From Piromyces finnis (Eukaryota; Neocallimastigomycota; Neocallimastigomycetes; Neocallimastigales; Neocallimastigaceae), in contig MCFH01000086.1 in NCBI GenBank assembly GCA_002104945.1, forward strand, positions 62,001-126,000: a DNA stretch of 64,000 nucleotides. Reading direction: 5' to 3'. Below, piece after piece: positions 29,727 through 42,454 of the stretch (position 1 is its first letter; every line of letters starts with the position of its first letter). Under the pieces are notes generated by a model. That model searched no databases. It was not told where the DNA came from and worked only from the letters and a program-made list of their open reading frames with translations. The position numbers and the translations under genes were made by a program.

Positions 29727-31479
29727 TTTTTTTTTTTTTTTTTTATTTTGCTTTTTTTTTTTTTTCTTTTTTTTTTAGTTTTAGTTTTTGTTTTTCTTTG
29801 TTTCTTTCTTTCTTTTATAGTTGTATATATCAATTGATTTATCTCTTTATTAATATTCCTTCTTAATTATTATTTTGAATTTTATTAGAATATAATGAAA
29901 GATTTTCATGTTAAATAACTTCAGTATAACATTATACGTTTTTTAGGAATTATATTATTAAATCTTTTTGAAATTCAGATTTTGAATATAATTAATAATT
30001 TTTGCTAGAAATTTGAATTTTAAATAAAAAAAAATAAAAATAAAAAATAATTAATATTTTTTGATATAATTACCAATTATTAATTTTATTTATTTTATTT
30101 ATTTATTATATCTCTATTAATATCTTTTCTTTAACTACCATATTTACATTTAAAAATTATACTATTACTATTAAATAATAATATAAATTTGATAATTAAA
30201 ATACTTCAAAATTATAATTTTTAAATCTCAAATAATTGTAAATTTTTTTTGTAAATTTTTTTTGAAAACTTTTTTTTATTATTTAAAAAAAATATGAAGA
30301 AACAATAAGTTACACAAATTATTTATTTCAATTTACAAAAAAATAAATTTGAAATTTTAAAAAATATAATATTAAAACATTAATATAACTTTATATAAAA
30401 GAAAAATAAAATTTTTGTCTTTTATCTTTTTTTTAAGGATTAATTACAATATTTTTTTTTTCAATTTTTACCATTCATATACTACCATGTATTTTATCTT
30501 TTTTTTTAACTTTAAAATTTTGTACATTTCTTTTTAGAATTTTATTATTTAAGCTATATGATTTTTATATTTAGTTTTAAATCTTCGAATTTGTAACAAT
30601 CCTATAGTTAATTAAAATTTAATTTAATGTATATATTAAATGAATTAAATAATGAAAATTCTATAATATTTAAAAAAACTTTAACACAAATGAATAAAAA
30701 ACAAAGTATAATATATAATATACCCTAATAATTTTAATTGAAGTAAAAAGATCACTATTATACTAAAGAATAATATTATAATTTAACTTCAATAGGATTC
30801 GGCGCGTTTAAACTGTACTGGTTTCTTAATATTTCTTCAGTATTAATGTGGTTGTCGTGTCACTATATTTTTGAGTATCATTACTGTTGGCCAATAGCAT
30901 TAAGCATGGTTTTGGTTAGAAATTCCGCAAGCAACTATTAAAAATGAAAAAAATTTTCATTTAAGTGCATGAGCTTTAAAAGTTTCCTTGAATTATTATT
31001 GTTAAAACCTCATTCATCATGAAAGAGTTTAGATTTTTTGTAAATACTAGAATAATTATTATTTATATTAATATTCACTGATTATTATAAGTATCATTAA
31101 CTATTTAAAATAATTTAAAACTATTATTATTATTATTATTAGCATTTATGCTTAATTTCAAAATTTTAAATTAAAATACAATTTATAAAATAAATTAAAA
31201 AATAAAAAAAAAATGGATATAATAATAATAGAATAATTTACAACTTTAAAATTGCAATGTGAATTTATTGTTCTATATAAAATTTGTACTTTTTAAGTTG
31301 AATTTTATTATTGTTTCAATATTAGTTTTTTTTTTAAAGTTTAATTTCTTTTTTATTTTTTTTTACATATTTTGTTTTATTTTTATTTAAATTATATAAA
31401 TTTACTATATATTTGCTTCATAATAATGTTTTCTTAATTATTTTTATACAATATTTTTATGATGCTTTATTATATTTAG
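29727..31479. other. Intergenic between PLK4 promoter and GH5 3' end, with a G+C-elevated island
   Basis: Mostly A/T tracts (T runs 29727-29790). Positions about 30790-31030 are clearly richer in G and C than their surroundings. On the plus strand a frame with no start codon stays open about 53 codons there, including GFGAFKLYWFLNISS. No gene or RNA family was recognised. Confidence 0.6.
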
Positions 31480-33043
31480 TTAGTAGAGACCACACCAGTT
31501 ACCATCTTCAACACCCCATTTACCGTCATTATCGGTATAATAAATTTCATTAGTGTATTGACAACATGGGTAGCCAAGTTTTTGAGACCAGCATTCATTA
31601 TATTTACATGTATATTTAATACCACACCATTCATTATTTTCAACACCCCATTTTCCATCATTGTCAGTATATACAACTTCACAACCATTACAACATTTGT
31701 AACCAAGATTGATACTAAAACAACTATTATTAGATGTTTGACTTGAGTTTGTAGTAGTGGTAGTTTTAACAGTTGTAGTAGTCTTAATAGTTGTTTTTGT
31801 TACTGGTTTTTCATTTTTACAATGACTGTAATCAACAACACAAGATTGTTCATTTTCCCAACCCCAAAGAGAACCATCACCACCTGTAGCGCCAATTTCA
31901 CAATATTCACAGTAAGGGAAACCGTTTGGTGCCATATCATCAAAATTAAATGTTGGAACATTCGTTAATGATGATGGGCCGTTAAGATGTGGCTTTAACC
32001 AGGTCATTTGCATTGGGAACTTATCTCCTTTTGGTTCAAGTGAATACATATAAGATCCCCACCATGGACCAGCAGCCCACCATGCCCATCCAACAACATT
32101 TTCAGAATTTTGTTCTAAATAGGTAATAGCTTCTTCAACACAAGCCTTACATTCATTATTAATAGCAGCTCCTAACTCACCAATGAAGCCTTTTAAATTA
32201 TTGGCTTTTAACCATTCAACAAAGTCAACAAAAAGTTTGTTACAAGGTCTTTGTACACATTGTTCATGAGTACCTGAATAATCAGAATCGAAATATTGAT
32301 GAACTTCAAAAATAATATTTTTATCTTTAGAACTGAAATATCTAAGGGCAACTGCAGAATTAGCTTCCCCATAGAATGTTTGTTTCCAATTCCAAGCACC
32401 AGTATAGGCATTTCCCGGAACAAGAACATTGTTGTTAGCACCAGTAGCACGGATAGCGTCAACAGCATCACGAGCGGCCGCAAACCATTGGGCTGTTGGC
32501 ATATCATGTGGTTCATTAACTAAACCAAACCAAACTTTTTCATTACTTTTGTATTTTTGAGCTAATCTTTTCCATAAATCTGAAAAAGCTGAGTTAGGAA
32601 CCTGACTAGTACCAATAACTGCATTTTTGTATCTTGCAAAATTATGAGGATTAAGAATTGCAACAGCTCCTGCTTTAGTAATGTAAGTAATAACTTCATC
32701 TAAACGTCCTAATTCTGTAGCATCAAAATCAGCATTTAAACTTCTTTGTAAACGCTCCCATGCAAAACCTACACGAAAGACATTCATACCTTGATCAATT
32801 GTAGTTTGGATTGCTTTAATGTCAGGATAAATATAGTGCTTATTGTAAGTACCTGGATATTCTCCTTGACCAAATTCAGCACCAGATTCATTAACACCAG
32901 TCTATCATTATGATTAAAATATATTAAAATTATATTATTTTATTTATTTATTTATCATATTATTTTTAAACTTACAAATTGGTTTTTAGAAAATACTAAT
33001 CCAATAATGGATAAAAAAATTGTAAAAATATTGTAGAATTTCA

Positions 33044-33044
<1 letters not shown>
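31480..33044 (-). CDS. GH5 endoglucanase (subfamily-5-like) with fungal dockerin modules
   Basis: Two exons (32976-33044 and 31480-32901) encode 496 residues. A signal peptide (about 1-19) leads into a GH5 barrel (about 24-335) opening with [11 protein letters not shown], with acid/base Glu153 (GLVNEPHD) and nucleophile Glu265 (FIGELGAA), plus HQYFD and [11 protein letters not shown]. It should hydrolyse beta-1,4-glucan outside the cell. The C-terminal part has a Cys/Trp module (about 345-384: PYCEYCEIG...[14 protein letters not shown]), a Thr-rich linker, and two fungal dockerins (about 417-455, [11 protein letters not shown]...[14 protein letters not shown]; about 460-496, [11 protein letters not shown]...[14 protein letters not shown]). 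Such dockerins attach enzymes to the cellulosome of anaerobic fungi and largely fix the lineage. The first module carries the GDG-LWGWEN core but not the full cysteine pattern. The leader just before the ATG is an (AAT)n repeat. Confidence 0.95.
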
Positions 33045-33074
<30 letters not shown>

Positions 33075-34572
33075 ATTTTTTATATTATTATGTACCAGAC
33101 AATTTTTTAGTGAATTAAAAAATCAATTTCTAATTCTTTTTTTTTTATTATTAAATATAAAAAAATAAAATTATAATAATAAAGAAAAAAATTGTTTCTT
33201 TATATGCTTTTTAATTAGTATATTCTGAATATCAGAATATCAATATTAATTAAAATTATTCACACCACATGATTATAATAACAATATAACAATATATAAC
33301 CTTAACAATAAAACAATAACAATATAATTTCTTATTATATTATCTTAACGGAATTTTTTTTAGATTTTTAATATTATAAATATCCAATTGTCTCATGGAA
33401 AAAATGAAAAATTACAATGTCTAATTATTTTTTCTCCTAAAAAGTATATAATAAAGTTTTTTTATTAAACCTAAAATATTATATATTATTAATTTTAATT
33501 AATTTGTCATCATTTAAATGGAATATTATTTTCCATATTTTTTATATATTTAACTTTATAAAATTAAACTCAAATTATTATAATTTATACTCTTATTAAG
33601 TATTTAACAAAATCTTTATTATTTTAACTAGAATTTTAAATAATTATTATACTTTGAAACATATGGAAAAAAACATACATTTAATTTTTTAATTAAGATA
33701 TATGAATACGTAATTTTCCTATTTTCCATTAGTATAATATATAAATAATTATTTTTAAAACTAAAATATTTACTATTTTATAAAAACTATATTAAAACTT
33801 TATCTATAATTCAATTATATTTTTAATATATAAATTGGCATAATTAAGAATAATTTTTTAATTTTTAAATATGAACATATATTTATTTTAATTGTTAACT
33901 TTTTAAGTTTACAAATATTGAATATTATTTATAAAATAAAATATAATAATTTAACTAAATGTATAAAACTTATTAATATAAATATATCTATACATAATAA
34001 TACATAATAATATATGAAGTATCAAATTATATTTTTAAATTGTATATATTATAATTAAGAAACAAATATATTTATTCAATAATTATATAAACTTTGATAT
34101 AGCAAGTTCAATTATCTGACTATTATTTATATTATATGTTTTCTTTTCTTTTTTTTTTTTAAGTATATAAAAATAAAGTTAATTAAATTAGTAGATTGTA
34201 TCCTGATGGGAAATAAATTTATAAAAGTAATAATTTAAAAATGTATTTAATTATGATAATAATTATTATATAATAAAAAATTAAGATGAATATAAATTAA
34301 TAAAAATTATGAAATTATTTGATAATAACATTAATAAATGCAAAGAGGGAAAAAAAATTGATTAAACTATGGATTACTTAATTATTATATATACTTATTA
34401 TAAATTTATAGTATATATTTCTCATAATTTTTATATATTGTTTTTTATATTAGAAAAGTTGATTTTTATTTTTTAAATTACAATAAATAAATTATTAATT
34501 ATAAAGGATTATTTTCGATATAATAAAACAGAAATTTTTTTATATAGAAAAATAATATTTTTTTTTTCAAAA
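33045..34572. other. Intergenic, divergent promoters of GH5 and the acidic secreted protein
   Basis: No gene recognised. Apart from the AAT leader repeat it holds only A/T-rich sequence. Confidence 0.6.
33048..33073 (-). repeat. (AAT)n repeat in the GH5 leader
   Basis: About eight AAT units on the coding strand end a few bases before the start codon of the endoglucanase. Confidence 0.85.
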
Positions 34573-36276
34573 ATGTTACATTATAAAAATAATTATCAAA
34601 TAAATTTATTTAGGATTCTATTCCTTATTTTAATATATAATGAATATCTTATAAACGGTTTACAAAATAATGAAAGTGATATTGAAGAAGATATTAGTGA
34701 TTTACAAAGTAATAACGAAAGTACAATAATTAATAATAATAATATTAACAGTAGTACTTTCCACAATGATGAAAAGGAAGAAATTAAAAATATAATTATA
34801 GAAGGTAGTGATGATGAACTTCCAATTAGCAATACATTAATAGAAAATAGTGATGATGAACTTCCAATTAGCAATACATTAATAGAAAATAGTGATGATG
34901 AACTTCCAATTAGCAATACATTAATAGAAAATAGTGATGCTGATTCAGTAGATGTTAATATGGCACCAATGGAAAGTGATTATATCGAAGATGAGAAGAA
35001 TAGTCCAAATTCAATATTATATATTACACCACCAAATGATATTGAAAATCAAGGAGATAATTATTTTGATAATTCCAATAAGAATACCATTAATGATGAG
35101 TATGGTAATAATAAAATTGATGAACAACAAGATAATAAAGAAGATAATGAAATCGGAAGTAAACTTAACTCTACTAATCACAATGGATATAATATTATTG
35201 AAGAAAATGAAAATTCTTATAATGTTGACGATAAAAAAATAGAAGATGATAATACTGATAATAAAAGTATTGATGGTGATGAAAATCCATTTAATTATAT
35301 TGGTAATAATAATACTGATGATGACAATGTAAATTATTACGATGCTGACGCTAATAAAAAGAATAATAATTATAATCAACAGCAAAGCGATGATGAAGAT
35401 GAATTAAATAATAATTATATTGAGAATGATGACAATGATGGTAATAGCAACATAATTGATGAAAATGATAGTAATAAAAACGATAATGATAAAGGAAATA
35501 ATAATAATTATAACAATAATAATGAATATTATAAGCATTCCAATGAAAGTAGTGATGAGGACAATAATGAAAATTCGAATGAAAGTAGTGATGAGGACAA
35601 TAATGAAAATTCGAATGAAAGTAGTGATGAGGACAATGATGAAAATTCGAATGAAAGTAGTGATGAAGACAATGATGAAAATTCGAATGAAAGTAGTGAT
35701 GAGGACAATATTGAAAAATCAAATAAAGAAAATAATGATATTAACAAAAATGATAAAAATAAAAATGATAAAAATAAAAATGATAAAAATAAAAATGATA
35801 AAAATAAAAATGACGATAATAAAAATACTGATAATGATGAAAGTCAAGATGAAAATAGTAATAATAGTGGAGATGATGGTGATGATGAAAGTCAAGATGA
35901 AAATAGTAATGATAGTGGAGATGATGGTGATGATGAAAGTCAAGATGGAAGTATTAATGATGATGAAAATCAAAACAATAATAAAACCTTAAATACCAAT
36001 AATGATAGTGATCATAATAATGATAATGATAATAATAATAGCAATGGAAATGAATATAGTATTTCTAGAAACAATAAAGAAGGTAATAATACTAATGTTG
36101 GTTTTAACAGTGAAGATGAATTAGATGATTCTAACGTTACTGAATCTAATAATAATGCATCAGATGAAGAAGTTTCAGAATCTGAGATGGAAATTAAAAA
36201 AGAAACAAATAAAAGTGATAAAATAAATGAAATAAGAAAAAGATATAAAAATGAGAAAATTAAAAATGATTATTAA
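34573..36276 (+). CDS. Secreted acidic Asn/Asp/Ser/Glu-rich tandem-repeat protein
   Basis: Single exon, 567 residues, no family recognised. An N-terminal hydrophobic stretch (about 13-29, LFRILFLILIYNEYLING) looks like a signal peptide. The rest is almost entirely Asn, Asp, Glu, Ser, Lys and Gly with no hydrophobic core, so it is probably disordered and highly acidic until a Lys-rich C-terminus. Four tandem repeat families are conserved at DNA level: DDELPISNTLIENS (three 42-nt copies, 34807-34932), NSNESSDEDNDE (about five 36-nt copies, 35538-35717), DKNKN (about five 15-nt copies, about 35750-35815) and DESQDENSNDSGDDGD (48-nt copies, from about 35836). Near-identical codons across copies point to recent expansion. 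It sits next to the cellulase gene, divergently oriented. A wall, matrix or divalent-cation-binding role is possible but unsupported. Confidence 0.75.
   Translation: MLHYKNNYQINLFRILFLILIYNEYLINGLQNNESDIEEDISDLQSNNESTIINNNNINSSTFHNDEKEEIKNIIIEGSDDELPISNTLIENSDDELPISNTLIENSDDELPISNTLIENSDADSVDVNMAPMESDYIEDEKNSPNSILYITPPNDIENQGDNYFDNSNKNTINDEYGNNKIDEQQDNKEDNEIGSKLNSTNHNGYNIIEENENSYNVDDKKIEDDNTDNKSIDGDENPFNYIGNNNTDDDNVNYYDADANKKNNNYNQQQSDDEDELNNNYIENDDNDGNSNIIDENDSNKNDNDKGNNNNYNNNNEYYKHSNESSDEDNNENSNESSDEDNNENSNESSDEDNDENSNESSDEDNDENSNESSDEDNIEKSNKENNDINKNDKNKNDKNKNDKNKNDKNKNDDNKNTDNDESQDENSNNSGDDGDDESQDENSNDSGDDGDDESQDGSINDDENQNNNKTLNTNNDSDHNNDNDNNNSNGNEYSISRNNKEGNNTNVGFNSEDELDDSNVTESNNNASDEEVSESEMEIKKETNKSDKINEIRKRYKNEKIKNDY
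34807..36000 (+). repeat. Four families of in-frame tandem repeats
   Basis: Units of 42, 36, 15 and 48 nt lie one after another inside the acidic secreted protein gene. All unit lengths are multiples of three, so copy-number change keeps the frame. Confidence 0.9.
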
Positions 36277-38905
36277 ATATAACGAATATTAGATATTAGA
36301 TATTTTAAAATAAATTGTATAATATGTAAAATCATAAAAATAATATTGTAAAAGTTTTTTTTTTTATTTTTTTTTTTCAATATCTAATTTCCATAATATA
36401 ATAATATAATATAAGATAACTTGATTTTATAATTGGTAAATAAAATTAACAATTATATAAAAAAAATTATTTCAAATTCATAGCGTGCTTTAATATTATT
36501 ATAATTTATATTACAGATAGAATAACATTAATATTCAAATATAAAAGGTAAGATTTTTTAATATTTAATAAAAGATTTATATAAATTGATGGCCTCTTTA
36601 TTGAAGTGTTAAAATGCAAAATTAAAATTTTAATAACCAAATATTTATAACCAAACTCTAACTTTTAATACAAAGAATATTTTTACATGTTATACAAATT
36701 AATATATTATTTGTTCACTAAAATTTATATATAAATTATAAATTATATTTAAATAAATAATTTATATATTGATTTAAAATGTAATAATATAATAAGATAA
36801 TTAATTATAGAAGATATAATAATTAATATATTCAATGAAATAAAATAAAAGAAAATCCTTCGTTTTCTTATTTTCTTTCCATATATATATATATATATAT
36901 ATTTTAAAATAGAACTTAAATTCAAAAAAATAAATAAATAAAATTTTAAAAAGAAAGGATTACAATCTTCTTAAATAAATGTATTTTCAATTTTAAGAGT
37001 TACATTTAAATTAAAAAAAAAAAAAAAAAAAACACTTTTTATATTATTATGATATTTTTAGACCGCCACATTTTTATTAGTAGTAAAACAATAAAGTTTT
37101 AAAAAAAAAATCATATGCTAAATATTTTTAAATAAAACGAAAAAAACTAATAATAAATTTATTCATTTATATTCACTTATATTTGAATATATCTATGTTA
37201 AATTATTTACTATATATTTAATCTAATATAACACAAAATAATATATTATGAATTACAAAAAAAAAAAAAAATACTCCTTTTTTTTAAAAAAAAAAAAAAA
37301 GGCTATTTAATGATTACTTCATATAATTATAATACTTAAAATAATAATAATTTGAATAATTTATAGTATCGATCAATTATAAATATTAATATATATTATA
37401 TATTAATTATTTTATCTTTATTTTGTCGGCTTTTTCAATATAAAAAAACTTGTTTTATTAAAAAAATAGAAAAGTATTAATTTTATTTTAAAGAAAAAAT
37501 GAATAAGTATTTTTATAATATATTTCTCTTATAAAATAACAAATATTATTAAAATATACTTTTTTAATATTCTGATATTAATTATAAAAAAAAAAAAAGA
37601 AATTGTATTACTATTTTTAGGAATTGTAATTTATTTATCAATAAAATAAAAAAAAAAATTTTTTCAATATTATTCGAATATTAATAAATTTTAAAAATCA
37701 TATGAAAATATATAAAATAATTATTCTTTTTGAATAATATATTATAATATATTTAATAATATGTATAGAATAAAGTCTTCAATGATTTAAAGTATTTGGA
37801 TAAAAAAAAATATTATATTAAAATCTAATAGAATTTCCATTATTATTACTCTAAAAATAATTACACAATAGTAAACATATAATACTTTATATTACACTAG
37901 ATATTAAAAATTTTCAATTACATTAATGTAATAGTATTCAGAATATTTTTTATTATATGTCACCATTTCAACCTTAAAATAAATATAATTAAAATTACAA
38001 TACATATATTAATATAATATAAATAATCAAAAAATATGTTTTTAGGTAAATATAATTTTTATGGGATAAAACAATATATAAACTTTCAATAATATAAATG
38101 TATTTTAATGTATTATATTAAAAAATATATATATATTAATCCCCTTATTAAAAATATTATAATAGCCCTTTAAATTTTATAAAACCTCTTGATTATTAGA
38201 CTATAAAGTATTTTCTTAAGTTTTGTTAGATCTGGAGTTTAATATAATTATATAGTTGTTTATTTATTTACTTAACTTATCTCTACTATCCTTTTTTAAT
38301 ATAAATTAAATATATATTATATATTTAATTTTATTCATAAATGAATGTATCAAGTATTTATATCTATTATATTAGGATTTATAAAGTTAATATATTTTAA
38401 TTGAGTGATATTGTAATAAGAAGTATATATTAGTTTATAAGTATAATATATTGTTATATATTGTTTAAAGTAAAGTAATAAAAAATTAATAAACATTCTA
38501 AAAAAATAAATAAACTTTATAATATATACTTTCATAAATCTTATAAATATAAAATAAATGTTTCTTTCCTTACGTCTTTTTACATTTATAATATAAAAAA
38601 AACTAAGTTGGAATTAGAAGAGGAAATAATTAAAATAATAATTGAAAAAATAATTTATTGAAAATAAACCCAAAAACTACTTGTAAGTTGAAATATAAAA
38701 TTGAAATAATAAAATCAATAAATATATATGGATAAAAAATTTAAATTCATTTTGATATAATTAAATTTATAAAAAAATAAAGCATTTAAAAACAAATATT
38801 AATAAATTATATAATATAATAAATGTATTATGTATAGATAATTTAAATAAATAAATTTAATAATTACTAAAAAAAAATAATAAAATAAAATAAAACCAAA
38901 TAAAC
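36277..38905. other. Intergenic, upstream of ELO
   Basis: No gene seen in 2.6 kb of A/T-rich sequence. There is a T-then-A fold-back at about 37277-37300, A runs near 37013-37031, and a TA repeat near 36883-36902. Confidence 0.6.
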
Positions 38906-39760
38906 ATGGGATTATTAACACCAATTTTCAATAACATCTTCATTAAATTAACCGGTCAAGACCCACATGATTTTCGCTTTAAGCAAGGAAATGTACCATT
39001 ATCACAACTCCATGAAGTTGTGTTTGGTTTTGCTTTATATCTTACTGTCGTTTTTTCAATTCAACATATTATGAAAAAGCATAATCCAATTAGATTGAAA
39101 TGGATGAATTTCTTACATAATTGTATTCTTTGTGTTGGCTCAGCAATTCTTGTAACATTATTCATGGAAATTATAATTCCAATGATTTACAATCATGGTT
39201 TCTATTACTCAATTTGCAATCCAGCTTCTCGTGACCCAGCTTCTGGTATTGAAATACTTTATTATCTTAATTATTTATTCAAATGGTATGAATTCATGGA
39301 TACTGTATACCTTGCTTTAAAGAAAAAGAAGTTACAATTCTTACATGTTTATCACCATGCTTTCACCATGATCCTTTGTTATGTTGAATTAGATGGTGGA
39401 GCTGCTTCTTCATGGTTTGTTATTTGTCTTAATATCTTCATTCACGTCATTATGTACTATTATTATGCTCGTACTAGTATTATTAAGAAGCCAGTATGGT
39501 GGAAAAAACATTTAACTACTTTCCAAATTACACAATTTGTACTTGATTTAATAGTAATTAACTTTGCTTCTTACAACTATTTTGTTAACAAATACAATGT
39601 TAACTTACCAGTTTATGGTCAATGTTATTCAAAGAACGATAGAACTGCACTTGTTTCATGGTTCCTTATTTCTTCATATCTTGTTCTTTTTGTTGACTTT
39701 TTCATTAAAACTTACAAGGTTAAGAGTAAAAAACAAGTTTCTGCCAAAAAGTCCAACTGA
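38906..39760 (+). CDS. ELO-family very-long-chain fatty-acid elongase (3-ketoacyl-CoA synthase)
   Basis: Single exon, 284 residues, full family length. ELO enzymes condense malonyl-CoA with an acyl-CoA in the endoplasmic reticulum membrane, starting each elongation cycle. Seen here: the block FKWYEFMDTVYLALKKKKLQ, the histidine box HVYHH (147-151), the downstream NIFIHVIMYYYYA segment, and about seven hydrophobic helices. The protein ends KKSN, a fitting C-terminal di-lysine ER-retrieval signal. The start is preceded by an A-rich leader. Codon use is richer in C-ending codons than most neighbours, suggesting strong expression (inference). Chain-length specificity cannot be read from the sequence. 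Confidence 0.95.
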   Translation: MGLLTPIFNNIFIKLTGQDPHDFRFKQGNVPLSQLHEVVFGFALYLTVVFSIQHIMKKHNPIRLKWMNFLHNCILCVGSAILVTLFMEIIIPMIYNHGFYYSICNPASRDPASGIEILYYLNYLFKWYEFMDTVYLALKKKKLQFLHVYHHAFTMILCYVELDGGAASSWFVICLNIFIHVIMYYYYARTSIIKKPVWWKKHLTTFQITQFVLDLIVINFASYNYFVNKYNVNLPVYGQCYSKNDRTALVSWFLISSYLVLFVDFFIKTYKVKSKKQVSAKKSN

Positions 39761-40846
39761 AGCAAAAAGCAAAAGCAAAAAAAAAAAAAAATAAGTAATA
39801 GAAATGAATAATCGCAAATAATTACATTTATTAATAAATAAACTATTTAAATTTTAATTATTATTTAAAAAATCACCATAATAACATTAAATAAAAATTA
39901 GGAAAATATAATATCGTATTATAGAAAAATAAAAAAAGTATTTAAAAAAAAAATAGATAATCATAAAATTAATATAGTTTTTCTCTAAAAAATAAAAAAA
40001 AATTAATATAGAAAAAACATAAAAAATAATATTAACAAAAAAAAAAAAAAAAGATAAATTATATTAAAATTAAGAGAATATTTAATTTACATTTTGCCTT
40101 ACTACATAGTTTTATTAAATATTTGTGTTTATTTAAATAATAAAATAAAAATAAAAATATAAAAATATAAATAAAAGTTTACATATAAAGAGTAGATTTA
40201 TTGAAATATATATTGCTTTAAAAAAAAAAAGAAAGAAAGAAAATATTAACATAATGAATGTGAATACAATAAAGGCTTGCTAATGTATATAGGAAGGAAA
40301 AGTGAACTTAATATATCACAATAAATATTACTTCTTAATAAAAAAAAATACTATGTATTTTTATTTTTATAGTGTTTTATTATTTTATAAATTTTATATA
40401 TCGTTAATATTAATGTATTTATCATTATATTTCTTTGTATTATATGAAGGAAAAAAAAAAAAAAAGAAGGAAAATATGAATAAAATCATTGCATTAGTAA
40501 TATTAGTTTTTAAATTATTTGGCTATAGTTTATTAATGACTTTTAATTAATCTTTAAAATTATATTTGAAATTTTATTAAATTATATAGATTTTTTTTTT
40601 AAATATATACATTTTTTTAATAAGAAATAATATTTAATAGAAATTTAAATATTTATAATTGACCATTAAAACTAGAGACGTATTACAGTTATTAATAGGG
40701 TATATAATAATATTTTGAATAATAGATTTTTTCATAATAAATTATAATGTAATATGATTATTTATGTGGTTTGATATTATTAAAAATTATATTGATATAA
40801 AATTAATGAAAAATAAACTCTTTCTATAGTATAAATTATCAAAAAA
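39761..40846. other. Intergenic, convergent 3' ends of ELO and B9D1
   Basis: A-rich sequence downstream of ELO. An 82-codon Tyr/Phe/Leu-rich frame at 40302-40550 has no family features and looks like chance. Confidence 0.55.
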
Positions 40847-42454
40847 TTATTTGTTAATGTAACCAAAGTTTTCTAAGTCTTTTGTTATAATATTTAATTT
40901 AACTTTAACAGTTCCTTGACTTTTTACCCTAGTTACTTTTGACAATAATCATAATTATTAAAGAAAAATATATTAAAATCTAGAAAAAAAGTTTTTTTTT
41001 TTACTATTTAAGTATATTTTATTTAATAAAATTAAAATATTTTAATATATAAGTTCATATACCTTCTCTTCCTTCATTTTTAACAACAAAACGAGAATCC
41101 AAAAATTCTGGCAATTTACCAGCCAATACAGCAATAAAACCATTTAATGGTACAGAGGCAACTGGAATAAATGTTGGTACAAATTTTTCATATCTATATA
41201 TCATTAAATAATAATTTAATGATTAGAATCATATTTTAAATATATATAGAAAAAAAAAACATTCATTTTTAATATAAAAACCAAAATAAATTAATATTTA
41301 TTTTATTTTTAAAAAATTCTATTTTTAAAAAATAATACATAATATCAAAATGTATTAATATTAATATTTTAATATCTTACTGTCCACTACTAAGAGGTAG
41401 TCTTAAAGATCCATAACCTCTAATAACATCACGACCAAAACTGTCTAAACCATAGACATTAAATACAATTTGTGGCCAACCTTAATATATATATTGATAA
41501 TAATATATTTTATAAGTATTCAAAGTAAATTATTATAGTTAATTTTAATTATCATTTCATTAAATGAAAATTGAAAAGTAAAATAAATATATTATATATT
41601 AATAAAAAATTAATTCATATATAAATAATAGATATTTTATAATAATACCATAAGCATTTGTTGATTTAAAAGCAATTTCTAATGGGAAATTCCAAACACA
41701 TACACGACCTGGAGGAATATCTTTAGTTGAAGAAGTTGAAGCTGAAAATGTTATACTAGTAGATGCCTTTCCAAGCTGAGTAATACCTTCTTCTACTCCC
41801 TTATGATTAAATAATACATTAACATTTTATATTAAAATAAAAAAAAGAGACATAGTACATAAAATATCAAAATAATACTTATTAATACATTAAATTATCT
41901 AAAAATATATATTTTATATATATAGCATAATTTTTGACACTTACAGAGATGACAGTCCAGTCAGATCCATAAACTACTGAATATTTGCAATATAGATTAT
42001 CATATTCAGGAAACTTTTTTTGAAAAATAAAAAACATAAAAAATAATAAAATATATATGATTTTTAATAATATTTTAATTTTTATAGTCAGATTAATAAT
42101 GCTAGAAAATAAAATATCTTTCGTAATATTTTATTATTATTAAAAAAGAAAGTGATGTTTTAAAATTGTATTAATATAATTTTATTATATCTCAATTTTT
42201 TATTCAAATAATGATGTAATAAGAGTTTTATAAACTTAATTTTCATATATCCAATCCTAATATTTTCATTTTTATAATTATTTAATAACTGTTTCTTGCA
42301 TGTTTTTTTGTTTTATTTTTGTTCTTATTTATAATACACTTTTCCTTTATTTCTTTATTTTAAATTTAATATATAATATATATAATAAAAAAAAGTATCA
42401 TACATAAGCAGATTCAATTTGAGCTAAACAAGCTAATGAAAAATAAGAAGACAT
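40847..42454 (-). CDS. B9D1: B9 domain-containing protein 1 (B9D1), ciliary transition-zone protein
   Basis: Six short exons, none long enough to stand out alone, join in frame: 42404-42454, 41945-42013, 41649-41799, 41381-41480, 41063-41193, 40847-40935, giving 196 residues (family about 200). B9D1 is part of the MKS module of the transition zone that gates cilia and flagella. The B9/C2-like domain fills the protein. Matching blocks are [90 protein letters not shown] and [15 protein letters not shown]. The start [17 protein letters not shown] joins directly to the first conserved block. With PLK4 and the RIIAD1-like gene it supports a flagellated fungus. Confidence 0.93.

Noticed and set aside
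30815-30845. U5 snRNA-like 5' end (TACTGGTTTCTTAATATTTCTTCAG region)
   Set aside because: The invariant GCCTTTTAC loop is missing and no Sm site or stems could be placed.
31476-32523. Frames overlapping the GH5 gene on both strands
   Set aside because: The GH5 frame has signal peptide, catalytic residues and dockerins; the others have none.
35017-35973. Several long frames antisense or out of frame to the acidic protein gene
   Set aside because: Codon-periodic tandem repeats keep all frames open; only the frame with a signal peptide and varied composition is credible.
40302-40550. 82-codon frame downstream of ELO
   Set aside because: Tyr/Phe/Lys noise including an A-tract-encoded Lys run.
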